Below, in pieces: positions 46,239 to 57,558 of a stretch of 64,000 nucleotides of DNA. This stretch comes from Paguma larvata (lineage: Eukaryota > Chordata > Mammalia > Carnivora > Viverridae). Position 1 is the first letter of the stretch; every line of letters begins with the position of its first letter. A program made the translations under genes and the position numbers. The notes beneath the pieces are model-generated. The model made no database searches. It saw nothing but the letters and a program-made list of their open reading frames with translations, and had not been told where the DNA came from. The stretch lies in the NCBI GenBank assembly GCA_030068075.1, contig CM057835.1, positions 24,148,930-24,212,929 on the forward strand. The letters are read 5' to 3'.

Positions 46239-47104
46239 GATAGCCTGAGGCTGTAGAGTGGAATAAGAGGAGGGGCAGGGGCAAGAGAAAGATGAGGGGA
46301 GCAGAGAGAGAGAGAAGGAGAGAGGGAGACAGGGAGACAGAGAGACAGGAGGGAAGGAGAGTTGAACAGGGAGGGAGTGGTATGGGGCTAGAGAGGCCTG
46401 GGAAGTGGGTAGAAGGGACAGGAGGCAGGGGGAAACTTAAAGACAAGAATATTCGGACTCTAATTTATTTACTGTCTGAACCTGCAATAAAACTCTCCTC
46501 ATATAAATCTCTGAATTGCCAGTTACATTTTCCAGGACGAGATAGTCAGAATCCCCTGGGCAATAGAGTGGGTGGTGAGAAAGAGAAAGGACAGGAATAA
46601 GGGAAGATTTAGAGCCAGAGTGACTCAAGGACACATGATCCCAGGGATTCACAGAAGTTGTGTGGGAGGGGGCCATCAGACATCCCAGGATATGGGGGGA
46701 GTGAGGATCTTGTCAATGGGCCAGGGGAGCTCTGCTCAGCAAGTACGTGACACACCCATCCAGCCTCATTTCTCTGTGGCATCAACCCCTACCATATAAG
46801 CCACGGCCACCTCCTAAGCCCTGTAAGTCATGGCCAGGGACAGGGAGGATTGGGGGGTGGGAGGGAGCATGCGAGGCCAAGGTTAGGGAGAATGGAGTGG
46901 GGGTGGACGTGTGTAGCAGAAACATGGAGGAGAGGGCCCCTCTTCATTAGTGCTCTGGACACTGGATCATTCTTGAAAAGGAGGCCAGGCCAGGCAGGAG
47001 CCCCCGGACTGTCTTCCACGAAGAAGATGAAAGTGGTCAGCAACCAAGGAAAGAAAAGAAGACCTGTCCCAGTTCACTCTTCTACTCAAAAACTTGCAGT
47101 CATT
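46239..47104. other. Unique; purine-rich tract at left
   Basis: 46261-46440 is dominated by GA-rich low-complexity DNA ('gagagagagagaaggagag' type). A potential quadruplex is near 46837-46862. No gene recognised. Confidence 0.5.
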
Positions 47105-47535
47105 CCCTAGGACCTGAGGCACGAAAGGCCTTTGAAATCGGCAGAACCATTGACCTAGTAATTCCGTTTCTAGAAATTTAGTCTTAAGAAATAATCAGAG
47201 ATGCACATAAATATGTATATACAAGAGCGCCATCAAGGCGTTATTTATAATTTGAAAAATCGACAGGGTGCCTGGGTGGTTCTGTCGGTTTTCCGACTCT
47301 TGATCTCAGCTCAAGTGTCTATCTCAGGGTAGAGAGTTCAAGCCCTGCATTGGGCTTTGCACTGGGCGTGAAGCCTACATTAAAAAAAAAATTGACAACA
47401 ACCAGATACCATTAATAGGGAATTGCTTAAATAAATTATAGACAGCATCCTATGTAGCCTTTTAAAATAATGTTTTAAAAGATGGTTTGCTTCATGGAGA
47501 AATGCTCACAATATATTAATTACTCTTTTTTAAAA
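47105..47535 (+). mobile_element. Old L1 ORF2 3' / 3' UTR fragment, split by SINE
   Basis: 'cctagtaattccgtttctag' at 47154-47173, then after the SINE 'gggaattgcttaaataaat' and 'gagaaatgctcacaatata', the usual order of an L1 3' end. Confidence 0.72.
47266..47386 (+). mobile_element. Short old CAN-SINE
   Basis: Only the tRNA-like part and A tail, without a CT region (ggtgcctgggtggttctgtc ... gaagcctacatt). Flanks aaaaatcgaca and aaaaattgaca differ at one base. The older carnivore-wide type. Confidence 0.85.
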
Positions 47536-47547
47536 CACATTCATGTC

Positions 47548-48107
47548 TTTTTCTAAAAGTTTTTATTTTAATTCCAGTTAGTTAATACAGTATTATATTA
47601 GTTTCAGGTGTATAATATAGTGATTCAACACTTCCATACGACACCACACCCAGTGCTTATCACAAGAGGTGCACTCCTTAATCCCCATCACCTAGTTAAC
47701 CCATCCCCCACCCTCTTCTCCTCTGGTAAACATCAGTTTGTTCTCTACAGTTAAGAGTCTGTTTCTTGGTTTCTTTCTCTCTCTCTCTCTCTCTCTTTCC
47801 TTTTTTCATTTGTTTTTTTCTTAAATTCCACATATTCAAGAAATCATATGATATTTGTCTTTCTGACTTATTTGACTTAGCATTATACTCTCCAGCTTCA
47901 TCCATGCTGTTGCAAATGGCAAAATTTCATTCTTTTTATGACTGAATAATATTCTATTTTAGATATACACCACAATTTCTTTATCCATTTATCTATGATG
48001 GCACCTGGGCTGCCTCCATAATTTGGCTATTGTAAACTATGCTGCAATAAACACAGGGGTGCATGTATCCCTTTGAATTTGTGTTTTTGCATTTTCTAGC
48101 TAAATAT
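47548..48107 (-). mobile_element. Carnivore L1 3' end, 5' truncated
   Basis: In reverse orientation, with the T-rich tail at left ('agtttttattttaattcca'), then 'cctagttaacccatccccca' and 'gctgcaataaacacaggggt' at the right. It is less diverged than other L1s in the window. A (TC)n stretch is at 47783-47803. Confidence 0.82.
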
Positions 48108-48112
48108 CCAAG

Positions 48113-48412
48113 ATTGATTAAATCTCTGACCATTAGTTATTCATTCGATTTTGAGCCCCTCTTCCCTCCCTGGAGGTGGGAAGCAGCACTTAAAGTTCCA
48201 ACCCTCTAACCATGCCTGGGTCTCTCTGGTGACCAGCCCTCATCCTGAAGCTACCTAGGGGCCCACCAAGAGTGGCCTCATTAGAACAAGAAACAATCCT
48301 ATTACCCAGGAAATTCCAAGGGATTTAGGAGCTCTGTGCCAGGAACCAGGGAAAAAGACCAAATATTTACTTTTCATGTCACAGGGACCTTTTATATTTC
48401 AACTCCAAACAA
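48113..48412 (-). mobile_element. Partial LTR, family B
   Basis: Shares order and text with 54375-55245: 'agattgattaaatctctga' at 48111, 'cttaaagttccaaccctct' at 48191, 'ggaaattccaagggattta' at 48310 and 'aaagaccaaatatttact'. It is the reverse of an LTR whose other part is missing. The L1 on its left may have replaced that part. Confidence 0.65.
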
Positions 48413-48884
48413 AAGAAAAGAGAAAGAGATGCTTTAACATAGTACCAAACAATCATTGGGCTAAGAGAGTGTCTCCCAGACAAGTGAAAGTCCTGTGTGA
48501 ACACATGAAAAGACAGAGAAATGAAAGCAAGTTCAGTTTGGCTTGAATGTAGCCTCCTAGGTGGGGTGATGGGAAAATACAAGGCTGGAGGGGTGGGCAG
48601 GGGCCAGGTCAGGAAGGGAGTTTTACACTGTGCAGAGCAGTTTGAATTTTAACCTGAGAGCAGCGGTGACCATTAAATTCTTGACATGACCAGAGTTATG
48701 ACCCTGCCTGCAGAGGGAAGAATGGAGAAAGATGAATAGAGAACTGGAGAGGCAGTACCATGAGTGGTGGGCAGGTTGTCACTAAGGGAGGTGGTGGTCT
48801 AGACAAGGACCCAGCCCGAGGAAATGCTGAGGGAGATTTGGAGTACATTTGCACATCTTGGTTTCTAATACTATTCTCTAGTAA
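48413..48884. other. Ancient repeat fragments
   Basis: 48590-48800 resembles the unnamed old repeat seen at 50.5 and 52.2 kb ('gtttgaattttaacctgag' theme). No gene recognised. Confidence 0.4.
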
Positions 48885-49545
48885 AAGGAAGTAGGGTCCT
48901 TTAGAGACATTATGACTGGGGCAAGAAATAAGCAAGATGAGCCTAGAGCATCTTGTAGTGCCAAAAAATCAGAAAATGCTAAAACAAAGCAAAAAGAAAA
49001 ACACACCACAAACAAACAAACAAACAAAGAAACGAACAAAATGAAACCCACATGAGTGGATGAGGATATATCCAAGGGGCACAGAGCCCAACTGAAAGAG
49101 TTCCCAATGGCCAAAGCTTGAGCAATTTGAGTAATAAAGTATGATTGGATTATAATCCAAAGTATATAGATAGATAGATAGATAGATATAGATATAGATA
49201 TAGATATATCCATGAGTCCATGCTGATAAAAAAAAATGATTGAATAAGTTAATAAATGAGGAAGAAGGAACAAATCTTGGCAGAAGAATTCTTGGCAGAA
49301 TAAATTATGCAGACAATCCAGCCCCCAGGGAGGCAGATGGTAACTCCCCACCCCTTATGGATGAGTTGCACACAGTGACTTCCTTTCAATGAGTGCAGGA
49401 CAGAAAGGGGGGAAATCCAGTAACTTTGCAGTGGAGAAACCTGACAAACCCACCTCAGCCAGGATCAAGGTCAACATAAATAGTGCTAAATCATGCTGAT
49501 AGGAAGCACCCTGATATGAAGTGATGGGGTATATTTAAAGAGGTA
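48885..49545 (+). mobile_element. L1M 3' UTR
   Basis: Plus-strand version of the L1 3' UTR at 34650-35965: 'attatgactggggcaagaa' at 48909, 'gtccatgctgataaaaaaa' at 49217, 'cagtggagaaacctgacaa' at 49429 and 'aaatcatgctgataggaag' at 49488. A GATA microsatellite interrupts it at 49163. Confidence 0.72.
49163..49208 (+). repeat. (TAGA/TAGATA)n microsatellite
   Basis: About five TAGA units, then TAGATA hexamers. Inside the L1 3' UTR. Confidence 0.95.
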
Positions 49546-49554
49546 AGATTTCCT

Positions 49555-49944
49555 TCTTTCAATAAATATTTAATGCATATAGGCTGTTCATTAGTTTGAA
49601 ACATATCGGGTATCTTCCATGCACTACGCACTGGTCTAAATGCTGGGGGTTCATTCTACTGTAGACAAACAGACAAAAAACAAAGAATATACAACATTTC
49701 AGGTATTATAAGTGCTTCGAAGGAAAGTAAAGCAGGATAAGAATGTCAGGAGGTTAGCATGTTATTTTATAAGGGATGATCTGTAAAGTCCTCTTTGACG
49801 TTACTTTTACATTTCCTTAAGATCTTTGATAAGGAACATATGAACAAAGAGCTTAAGGAAATGTAAAAGTTAGCCCCGAAGTTACTGAAGGAAGAGCACA
49901 CCAGGCAGAGACACTGGCATCATGGCAGCCTCCAAGATGGCCCC
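49555..49944 (+). repeat. Ancient interspersed repeat with inserted inverted copy
   Basis: Text such as 'aataaatatttaatgcatat' and 'ggtctaaatgctgggggttc' belongs to a common old mammalian repeat that I cannot name. 49845-49890 follows its order, whereas 49803-49828 is a reversed copy of the neighbouring arm. Confidence 0.5.
49803..49870. other. 26-bp-arm hairpin (25/26 paired)
   Basis: Arm 1, 49803-49828, begins acttttacatttccttaag. Arm 2, 49845-49870, ends cttaaggaaatgtaaaagt. The outer 19 bp are perfect, then one mismatch, then 6 more pairs; the loop is 16 bases. No duplication flanks it. Size and shape are like a pre-miRNA stem, but no miRNA identity is recognised. Confidence 0.92.
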
Positions 49945-50415
49945 CAGTGATCTCTGCCTCCTGGTCTCCCACTCCTATGCAGCTCTGTGGTACCAACCGA
50001 ACACATCAGAAGTGATAGTGTGTGACTAACTGAGGCTGTTGTAGAAGGTATCGCAGCTTCCCCCTTGCTCTCTTGGCTATTTAACTCTGAAGGGATCTAA
50101 CTTTCAAGACATCCTACAAATCTACGGAGTGGTCCACATGTCAAGGAACAGAGGCCTCTTGTCAACAGCCAGCACTAACTGGCCAGCCGTGTGGGTGAAC
50201 CCCCTGGGAAGTAGATTCCCCCATCGCAATCAAGCTTCAGATTATTTGGCTCTTGCCAACATCTGACGGTTATCTCATGAAATAGCATAAGTCAGAACCA
50301 CTCCGCTAAGCTGCTCTTGGTTTCCCTCCCACAGAATCCTTAACAGATAATGGATGATTATTACGGTTTAAAGCCTCTAAGTGTTGGGTGATCTGTTACA
50401 CAACTTTAGATAGCT
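49945..50415 (+). mobile_element. MLT1-type LTR, degraded
   Basis: 'tccacatgtcaaggaacag' at 50131, 'tcttgtcaacagccagcact' at 50157, 'tcaagcttcagattatttgg' and the end 'tgttgggtgatctgttacac' followed by 'tttagatagctg' have the order of an MLT1-like MaLR LTR. Solitary. Confidence 0.6.
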
Positions 50416-51080
50416 GAAGCCACCGGCAAGTACAAAAACCTCAGGCAATTATATGCTTGTTGTGCTGAAAGATCAGTGGGGTGGGGACAGGAGGCGGTGT
50501 GGATGCCACAGAAGGATCTGGAAGGAGAAGTGTGGAAACGAAGGCAGAAAGTAGCCAGGAGCCACATTAAGGACAATGGATTTACTCCGTTGACAAACCA
50601 TAGCGGGATTTGAGCAGAGGAACATGACCTCACGTATATTTTAATAAAGTGGCAGCCTTTGGGGCACCTGGGTGGCTCAGTCAAGTGTCCAACTCTTGGT
50701 TTCAGCTCAAGTTATGATCTCACGGTTCATGGTTTCGAGCCCCACATATGGCTCTGCACTGACGGCACAGAGCCTACTCGGGATTCTCTCTCTCTCCCTC
50801 TCTCTCTGCCCCTCCCCTGCATGTGTGCTCTCTCTCTCTCAAAATAAATAAATAAACTTTAAAATAAAGAAAGAAAGAAAGAAAATAAAGTGGCAACTTT
50901 TGGGAAAAGATCGCAGCAGTGGTCCAAGCAAGCTCAAGGTGGTCTGCTCGAGTACAGTAGAAGTAGGCAGTTTCAGAATTTATTTCTAAGGCAGAGCCAA
51001 GGTTTGCTGCGGTGGTGTATGAGAGGCAAGAATGACTCCACAGTTTGGGCTTGAACACCTGTAAGAATGGAGCTGCCATT
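50416..51080 (+). repeat. Ancient repeat, split by SINE
   Basis: 'aaagtagccaggagccaca' and 'gggatttgagcagaggaac' before the SINE and 'caagaatgactccacagttt' plus 'tggagctgccatttagtga' after it follow one old repeat. Family unnamed. Confidence 0.5.
50661..50883 (+). mobile_element. CAN-SINE with A-rich GAAA tail
   Basis: The head lacks a short segment (ggctcagtcaagtgtcc). The tail ends with a (GAAA)n run. Flanking duplications of about 20 bases (50643-50663 and 50884-50904) differ at two positions. Confidence 0.93.
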
Positions 51081-51639
51081 TAGTGAAGGAAAATGCAAAC
51101 TCAGGGGGAAAAAAATCAGATTAGATGACAGAGGGAGACTGTGATGACAGAGGGGCAGAAGTCAAGGACAACATCTAGATTCCTGGAGAAGGATATGCAC
51201 AAGGCCTTAGTAGGTGTGGTCATTCTTATATGCATCCTGGATCGATTGGAACAACCAGTGAAGGGGAAGTCTTGGAAACCCTGAGGCCACTTGTAGCCAC
51301 AAGCATTCTTGCACTGGACATGCTATCTTTACTGTCTGGTCTTTGTTTTGATGCCTCAGGTAACATAGGCCAGGAAGTCCCTGGAAATGAAAGGACAGGA
51401 GAGTCAATGCCTCATCTAAAGTGACATCCATTATGAAGAGCTCAGGGATATCACATCTTCCATTTTGCCAAGAGAAACCAGAAATCCAGATTCTTATGTG
51501 AAATCTTTATGTGAAGTCTTTAAATGTTGTCATGGAATTCAATTATTTAGAAAGTTATGCAGACCACACAACGCAACAGTGACCTTAGCATGGCCTGAAA
51601 ACCCCCACTCTACAATCATGGCTTTTGATCATAAGCTGT
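51081..51639. other. Unique sequence
   Basis: No feature recognised. Confidence 0.45.
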
Positions 51640-51770
51640 GGGTCCTTTCTGACTCACTTTCCTTGCCTATAAAATGGGGCTTTGCATGTCTCCTTTGCTT
51701 ATCTCCCATGTCTGTTTGGAGTCAGAGGAATGAGATCATGTGGGTGAGAAAGCTTAAAAATTATAGGACT
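51640..51770 (+). repeat. MIR fragment
   Basis: 'cactttccttgcctataaaa' at 51655-51674 followed by tggggctt fits the MIR core. Confidence 0.5.
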
Positions 51771-51879
51771 TTCTAAAGCAGAATTGTGTTGCTGCTGTGG
51801 GTCCCACTGCTGTTATTACAGACATCAAGCCTGTAATGCAACACCTCCTATTAATTTTTGTTGACATCACTAACAGCAC

Positions 51880-52020
51880 AGCCCCCTACCCCAGTGTGTA
51901 ATTCAGTTATTCTCATGATTATATTCTTTGTATAGTTAAAACTCACTTACTCATTCCCACAGCACCTAACCATGCCTGACTCATAACAAATGCTCTGCAA
52001 GTATTTGCTTAAGGTGATGT
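51880..52020 (+). repeat. L2 3' end fragment
   Basis: 'cacctaaccatgcctgactc' and 'atgctctgcaagtatttgct' follow the L2 3' terminus. Confidence 0.55.
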
Positions 52021-52365
52021 TAATAATTCATTCACCCATTAATTCCACTAGGATTTTTTCCTTTGGTACTAATTAGGTACCCATAGTTGCCCTAAGCACT
52101 ACAGAACACACCCAGCCTCAATGGCAAGCCAAGTGGGCACTGAAGACATCCACGTGTGAAGAACACACCCCTGAGTGCTTAGTGGGAATAAAACTATAAA
52201 TGTGATAGGAGCTCCCAAAGGGAGCTGGGGAGGTCAGGGAGGCCTTCAGAGAAGAGGAAAGACCTGAAATGGGCTTTAGACGGATAGGATTTGAATGGGA
52301 AGAGAGAGAGGAGAGTAGCTCAGGTGACCAATCATCTGGGTTTGCCTGGGGTGGAGGGGCTGCTC
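52021..52365 (+). repeat. Ancient repeat fragment
   Basis: 'gttgccctaagcactacaga' and 'gaggtcagggaggccttcag' belong to the same unnamed old repeat as at 49.6 kb. Confidence 0.45.
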
Positions 52366-52381
52366 AAGATGTGGGACTTTA

Positions 52382-52604
52382 GAGGCACCTGGGTGGCTCA
52401 GTTGGTTAAGATTCCGACTTCAGCTCAGGTCATGATCTCACATTTTGTGAGTTCGAGCCCCACATCGGGCTCTCTGCTGTCAGCACAGAGCCCACTTCGG
52501 ATCCTCTGTCTCCCTCTTTCTCTGCCCTCCCCACATGTCCACCCCGCAAAAAAATAAATAAATAAATAAACATTAAAAAAAAAGAAAAGAAGTAAAAAAA
52601 AAAA
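52382..52604 (+). mobile_element. CAN-SINE
   Basis: Head (gcacctgggtggctcagttgg), gttcgagcccc B box and (AAAT)n tail. Flanks aagatgtgggacttta (52366-52381) and aagatgtaggacttta (52605-52620) differ at one base. Confidence 0.95.
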
Positions 52605-52689
52605 AAGATGTAGGACTTTAAATGCTAAATTCAGGGTAGTCCAGAGCAAATCCGGTGGTTGGTCACCTCGGGAGAAGGACAACAGAATG

Positions 52690-52875
52690 ATTATAAATAT
52701 AGACTCCAGAACCAGACAACCTGCAATCATTGTCCCCTACTTCCTTGGCTGTGAGATCTTGGACAAGTTACTAAGCCTTTGTTTTCTTATTTATAAGCAC
52801 TACCTTGTAAAGTGGTTTTAAGGACTGAATGAGAAAAAATAGTAAACTTTTAGTAAATGGTTGCCATCATCATCC
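52690..52875 (+). repeat. MIR (well preserved)
   Basis: 'gactccagaaccagacaacc' at 52703, 'gagatcttggacaagttact' at 52753 and later 'gactgaatgagaaaaaata' keep the MIR order. Confidence 0.82.
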
Positions 52876-53484
52876 ACATAATCCTAGGTAAAGGGGATGA
52901 TTGTGCTTCTCTGAGTTCCCAGCACATTGTGTCTCTCCCTCTGTGGCCAGAATCTCAAGACCAAGCAGCTGCTATGGTGCTAATGGCCATATGAACTTCT
53001 TCTCTTAGGGAAGACACCATTGGTGTGCCTTCTGAAGCTACATAGAACACTAAAGAGGTCTTAAAACATTGTCAACCAACTAAAGAGCTGAAATGAGAAA
53101 TCAGACACAGTGTCAAATAGTTACCTGGGTGTTAGCAAAATCTACACATAATCAGGATATTCTAGTTTCATAAATAAGCCAGCCTATACCAGTGACAGAG
53201 TCCTACCTCCTGCTCTATAAATTCCAAATATGTCTATGTAGGCAGCATCTTTAAGACACCAGCAACATTTGGCTATCCCTAAATTAAAAGCAAAGGAAAC
53301 AACAACCCAGCAAGAACAATCAGAATGCCCTATGAACCACAGTTTCTATGTCTCCATAAACTCTCCTCATCCCCCACTCTTGAGGTAGTTTTGTTCTCTG
53401 TTTCTCACAGCTCCTCTGGCACCAAACCTGGTTTGGTCCTAATGCCACCATGTGCCATTCCATACTAACAACCGTAACCTCTTT
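52876..53484. other. Unique sequence
   Basis: No feature recognised. Confidence 0.45.
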
Positions 53485-54180
53485 TAAATGACTTTTTCTT
53501 TTCATAAAAATAATATATCTTCACTGAAAACAAATTTAGAATATCTAATATGCAAAAATAAGAAAGTAAAAATCACCTTTAAAATTCTACCAACTAGGTA
53601 GGAATAACCATCAGGAGAATTTATGTCTATCCTTCAAGAAGCAGATAGATACATGATAGATAGATGATAGATAGATGATAGATAGATAGATAGATGATAG
53701 AGAGGCAGATAAAGTAGGTAGAGTAGGTAGGTGGATGGATGCATGGATGGGTGGATGGATGGATGGATAGACAGATAAACAGATGGACAGATTGATGGGC
53801 ACTAGAGTTTCCATTCCTCCCTTCTTTCTTACTAAGAAAACCCTCAGTCTTGTACCCAAGTAAAAATTCTACCTTTCCCAGTTTCCTTTATAATGGGAAT
53901 GGCCAGGAGATGTGGTTGGACCCAGAAGCCCTAAGCCCTTATTTGCTGGGAATTTTTCAGAAAATTTTCCTTTCTTGACAGAAGTGTTTCCCCTTCTTTG
54001 TTTTTTTTTCTTTTTTCTTCTTCTTGCCTGGAATATTTAAACAGTTTATAATTTTTGGAAATGCTACGCTAAGACAAACATCCTTCAAGCTGTAACTTTG
54101 CAAACATCCATGAAGCTTTCAATGGGGTGAATTCCCAGAGATGGAACTACTGGTGCCAAATTTCCCTGGGACTTGATGCA
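53485..54180 (-). mobile_element. Probable L1M 3' remnants with microsatellite
   Basis: 53490-53640 ('aaataatatatcttcactga' theme) and 54060-54180 ('ggtgaattcccagagatgg') look like pieces of an old L1 3' end in reverse. A GATA/GGAT microsatellite lies between. Assignment is weak. Confidence 0.4.
53641..53797 (+). repeat. (GATA)n/(GGAT)n compound microsatellite
   Basis: About 155 bases of TAGA and ATGATAGA units, passing into GTAG and GGAT units. Interrupted, so probably old. Confidence 0.95.
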
Positions 54181-54374
54181 TCTGTTTAGAGTTCTATCGA
54201 TAGCGTATGAATCCTTCCTTCATCCTCACTTATGCCCTTGTTATCTTTGCCATTGCAACAGGGAGATATTGTGCCTTAGAAACATACATTTCTGGTAGCA
54301 CAGCAGGCTTGAAAACTGAGGAAGCTGCTAAGGGTTCTGCACCCAGTTCCAATTGCGGGTGGTTCTTCACACCG
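54181..54374. other. Unrecognised sequence
   Basis: Open in one plus frame over 54207-54455 (82 codons), but the frame runs into the LTR and has no recognisable motif. Confidence 0.35.
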
Positions 54375-55245
54375 CTAAGCAATGCTCCGACACCACCTGG
54401 GTGTCCTGCAATTCAACTCAATTCTGACACTGTCTACCCAGAGATAACATCTTGATCCCGCAGGGGAAGGGCTCAACCCTACAAGATTACCCTCCACGTT
54501 AGAAGCCAATGGCAAGACCAGGTTGTTACCTGTGCTTCTTGACAAACAGGTTATAAATCAGAGGTTTTCATGACCCCTTCTTGAGTTCAGTTGATTTACT
54601 AGACTGGCTCAGAGAACTCAGGAAATCCATTGACTCACTAGATTACTGGCTTATTACAAAAGATATTAAAGGATATAAATCAATAACCAGATGAAGAAAC
54701 ACCTAGGGCAAGGTAGCAAACAAGGAGCTTCTGTCTTCATAGAGTTCAGGGGCTTGGTATGGTGGTGTGTGGAAGCATTCTGGTTCACCAACCTGGAGAC
54801 TCTCCAAAACCCTCCCTTTAGGTTTTATGAAGGCTTTATTACATAAGCATGGTTGATTAAATCCTTGGGCATTGGTGATTGATTCAACTTCCATCATCCC
54901 CTCTCCTCTGCAGGAATCAGGAGATGAGACTTAAAGTTCCACCCCTCCATTCATGGTTGATTCTCCTGGCAACCAGCACTCCCATCTTTAGGTTCTTTCC
55001 AAGAGTCATCTCATTAATATAAACCCATTTGTGGTGGGAAAGCACTTTTTATGGATAACAAGACACTCACGTCACTTTCGTGGCTCTAAAGTGATTTCAG
55101 ACACTGAGGACGGAGCCTGGATATTATGACAAAAGATGCTGCATTGCTCTTCTTGCTCAGGAAACTCCAAGGTTTTGGGAGCTGGGAGCCATGAACCACC
55201 AAATAAAGATAAAGACCAAATATGTATTTATTATAAATCACATCA
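54375..55245 (-). mobile_element. Solitary LTR, family B, near full length
   Basis: In reverse orientation it runs from 'gatttataataaatacatat' at the right to 'accacctgggtgtcctgca' at the left. Family-B landmarks include 'tacaaaagatattaaaggat', the complement of a polyadenylation region, and 'agatgaagaaacacctaggg'. About 870 bp. A GC-poor insert of unclear origin may be present around 55020-55130. Retroviral LTR origin is inferred from overall layout. Confidence 0.65.
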
Positions 55246-56172
55246 GAACTTCCTAGTGTAAAAACACCTAGAAATGCTAGATAAAAGATAATGAATATCT
55301 TTCATATGTATTAACTGAGTTCTCACTATAGAAAGGAAAATCTTGTAACCAAAAACTAAAAGGAGAAAATTCAAACAAAAGAGGGAAGCCGGCTGATGCT
55401 GTGGCTGCTCTGGTTAGAGGGGAGGTGGGACGGGAGAGCCATCAGTCTTGACACCCGGAGAGCGTAAGAGTTAATGCCGCAACAGGGTCTGAGGCAAGCC
55501 TGCACCAGAACTGGAATTCCTACAAGGAGCCAAGAATTTCTAAGACTTATACCCTTGATTAAAGGTGACAGGCAAAAAAATCTGCTCCCTTGCAAAGAGA
55601 GAGGTTATGGAAGCTTATCGATCTTGTCTAGATAAAAAACATATCTCCTGATAATTTATAAGGAGGACTCTGCCTTTATTTAGATTTAGCATTCAAATTT
55701 ATATTATCTGCATGATCCAGGAAGCCCCCATCTCACCCCTGGTGAGTAAGATTAACACCTGAGGCTGAAAGCACCATGAGATTCAAATGCAATACCACTC
55801 TCCAGACACCACCCAGAAACCCTGCCATACATGCATTTCCTATCCAAAATTTGAAAATAGGCAAGGAAATAAGCGACCGTGGGTGAGAGTCAACAGAACA
55901 ACTAACACAGACTTAATCTCCCAGTCACTCCTGATAATAGAACGATTCACGTACATATCATAGGGTTGTTTTAATTTCCAAAACATGTTTTATTAAGGTA
56001 AAATGCTTCATTCTGCCCATGGCCAGTTTTCATTCAATGCTTTTTCACCAACGTCTTAGCGAAAGATATACATTTGTCAAATTCACAGATGTTATGTAAC
56101 TTGAGGAGGTCGCTTTCGTATGGCAGAATTACATGTTCAAGATTTTGTAAGGATAGAAATATGAGCTGATTT
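55246..56172. other. Unique sequence
   Basis: No feature recognised; AT-rich. Confidence 0.45.
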
Positions 56173-56266
56173 GTTTTAAGGAAACTATACGCACAACCTG
56201 AGGCTTGAATCATGACCCCAAGATCAGGAGTCGGATGCTCTAGGGACTGAGCCAGCCAGGGGCCCC
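56173..56266 (-). mobile_element. Short old CAN-SINE
   Basis: tRNA-like part only: 'ggggcccctggctggctcag' in reverse. Flanks atatgagctgatt and agatgagctaaat are similar, an aged duplication. Confidence 0.8.
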
Positions 56267-57122
56267 AAGATGAGCTAAATTAACAAGAAGACATATAACA
56301 AGGACAAAATAAATTTCTGCTATTTTAAAGATAATCAGCTGCAGCATACAGAATAGAGCTACTTGGCTTGAGGTAATGCAGGTGAAAAAAGACTAAGGAA
56401 GGAGTGGAAAAAGATATGGCGGGACAGGGGGAAAAAGTCACTTGATAGCTCCTTGTTTTTATTGAGGTATAATGCACATACGATAAAATTACCCATTTAA
56501 AGTGTACAATTCCATGGTTTTTATCATATTTGCCAGGTTGTGCAACCATCCTCACTACCAAGTTCCAGATAATTTTCATCATCACAAAGAAATTGCATAC
56601 CCACCAGCAGTTACTCTGCTCCCCTCCCCCACCCCAGCCTCGGCAACCGCCAGTCTACTTTCTGTCTCTATTGGCCTCTTCTGGACATTACACAGAAATG
56701 GAATCACACAATACGTGCCCTTTTCTGTCCGGCTTTTTACACTTAGCATGACGTTCTCAAAGTTCATCCATGTTGTAACGCGTGGCAGTACTTCATTTTT
56801 TTATAGTTAAATCACTCCCCATCCTTTGATGAATATTCCACGTTTCGTTTATCCACTCATCAGTGAATGGGTATTTGGTCTATTTCCACTTTTTGGCTGT
56901 TAGAAACAACGCTGCTACAAGTTCTTGTGTGAAAATACTTTCTTCTACCCCGTGGGCTGTCTTTTTACTTTCTTGAAAGTGTCCTTTGAGGCACAAAAGT
57001 TTTTAATTCTCATAACATCCAATTTATCTATCTTTTCTTTTGTCACTTGTGCTTTTGGTGTCACAGTGAAGAAACCATTGCCTCCTCCAAGTTCACAAAG
57101 ATTTACTCCTATGTTTTCTTCT

Positions 57123-57558
57123 TTTCTTAAAATTTTTTAATGTTTATCTATTTTTTTTAAAGTTTATTTATTTTTGAGAGACAGAGCAGGAGTGGGTCAG
57201 GGTCAGAGAGAGAAGGAGACACAGAATCGAAAGCAGACTCCAGGCTCTGAGCCATCAGCACAGAGCCTGACGCAGGGCTCAAACTCATGAACCATGAGAT
57301 CATCACCTGAGCCGAAGTCAGACACTTAACCGACTGAGCCACCCAGGCACCCCTAATGTTTATCTATTTTTGAGAGACACAAAGAGGCAGGGCATGAACT
57401 GAGGAGTGTCAGAGAGAGAGGGAGACACAGACTCTGAAGCAGGCTCCAGGCTCTGAGCTGTCAGCACAGAGCCTAAAGTGGGGCTTGAACCCACAAACCA
57501 TGAGATCCCAACCTGAGGTGAAGTCGGATGCTTAACTGACTAAGCCCTCCAGGTAACC
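57123..57558 (-). mobile_element. CAN-SINE, outer element of a nest
   Basis: Body at 57354-57558 and tail at 57123-57155. A perfect 15-bp duplication, cctatgttttcttct, is at 57108-57122 and 57559-57573. Confidence 0.93.
57156..57353 (-). mobile_element. CAN-SINE in the tail of the outer SINE
   Basis: A complete minus-strand SINE. A perfect 18-bp duplication, taatgtttatctattttt, at 57138-57155 and 57354-57371 is outer-SINE tail sequence. Confidence 0.95.

Noticed and set aside
53641..53797. CRISPR-like or satellite array
   Set aside because: It is a tetranucleotide microsatellite without spacers.
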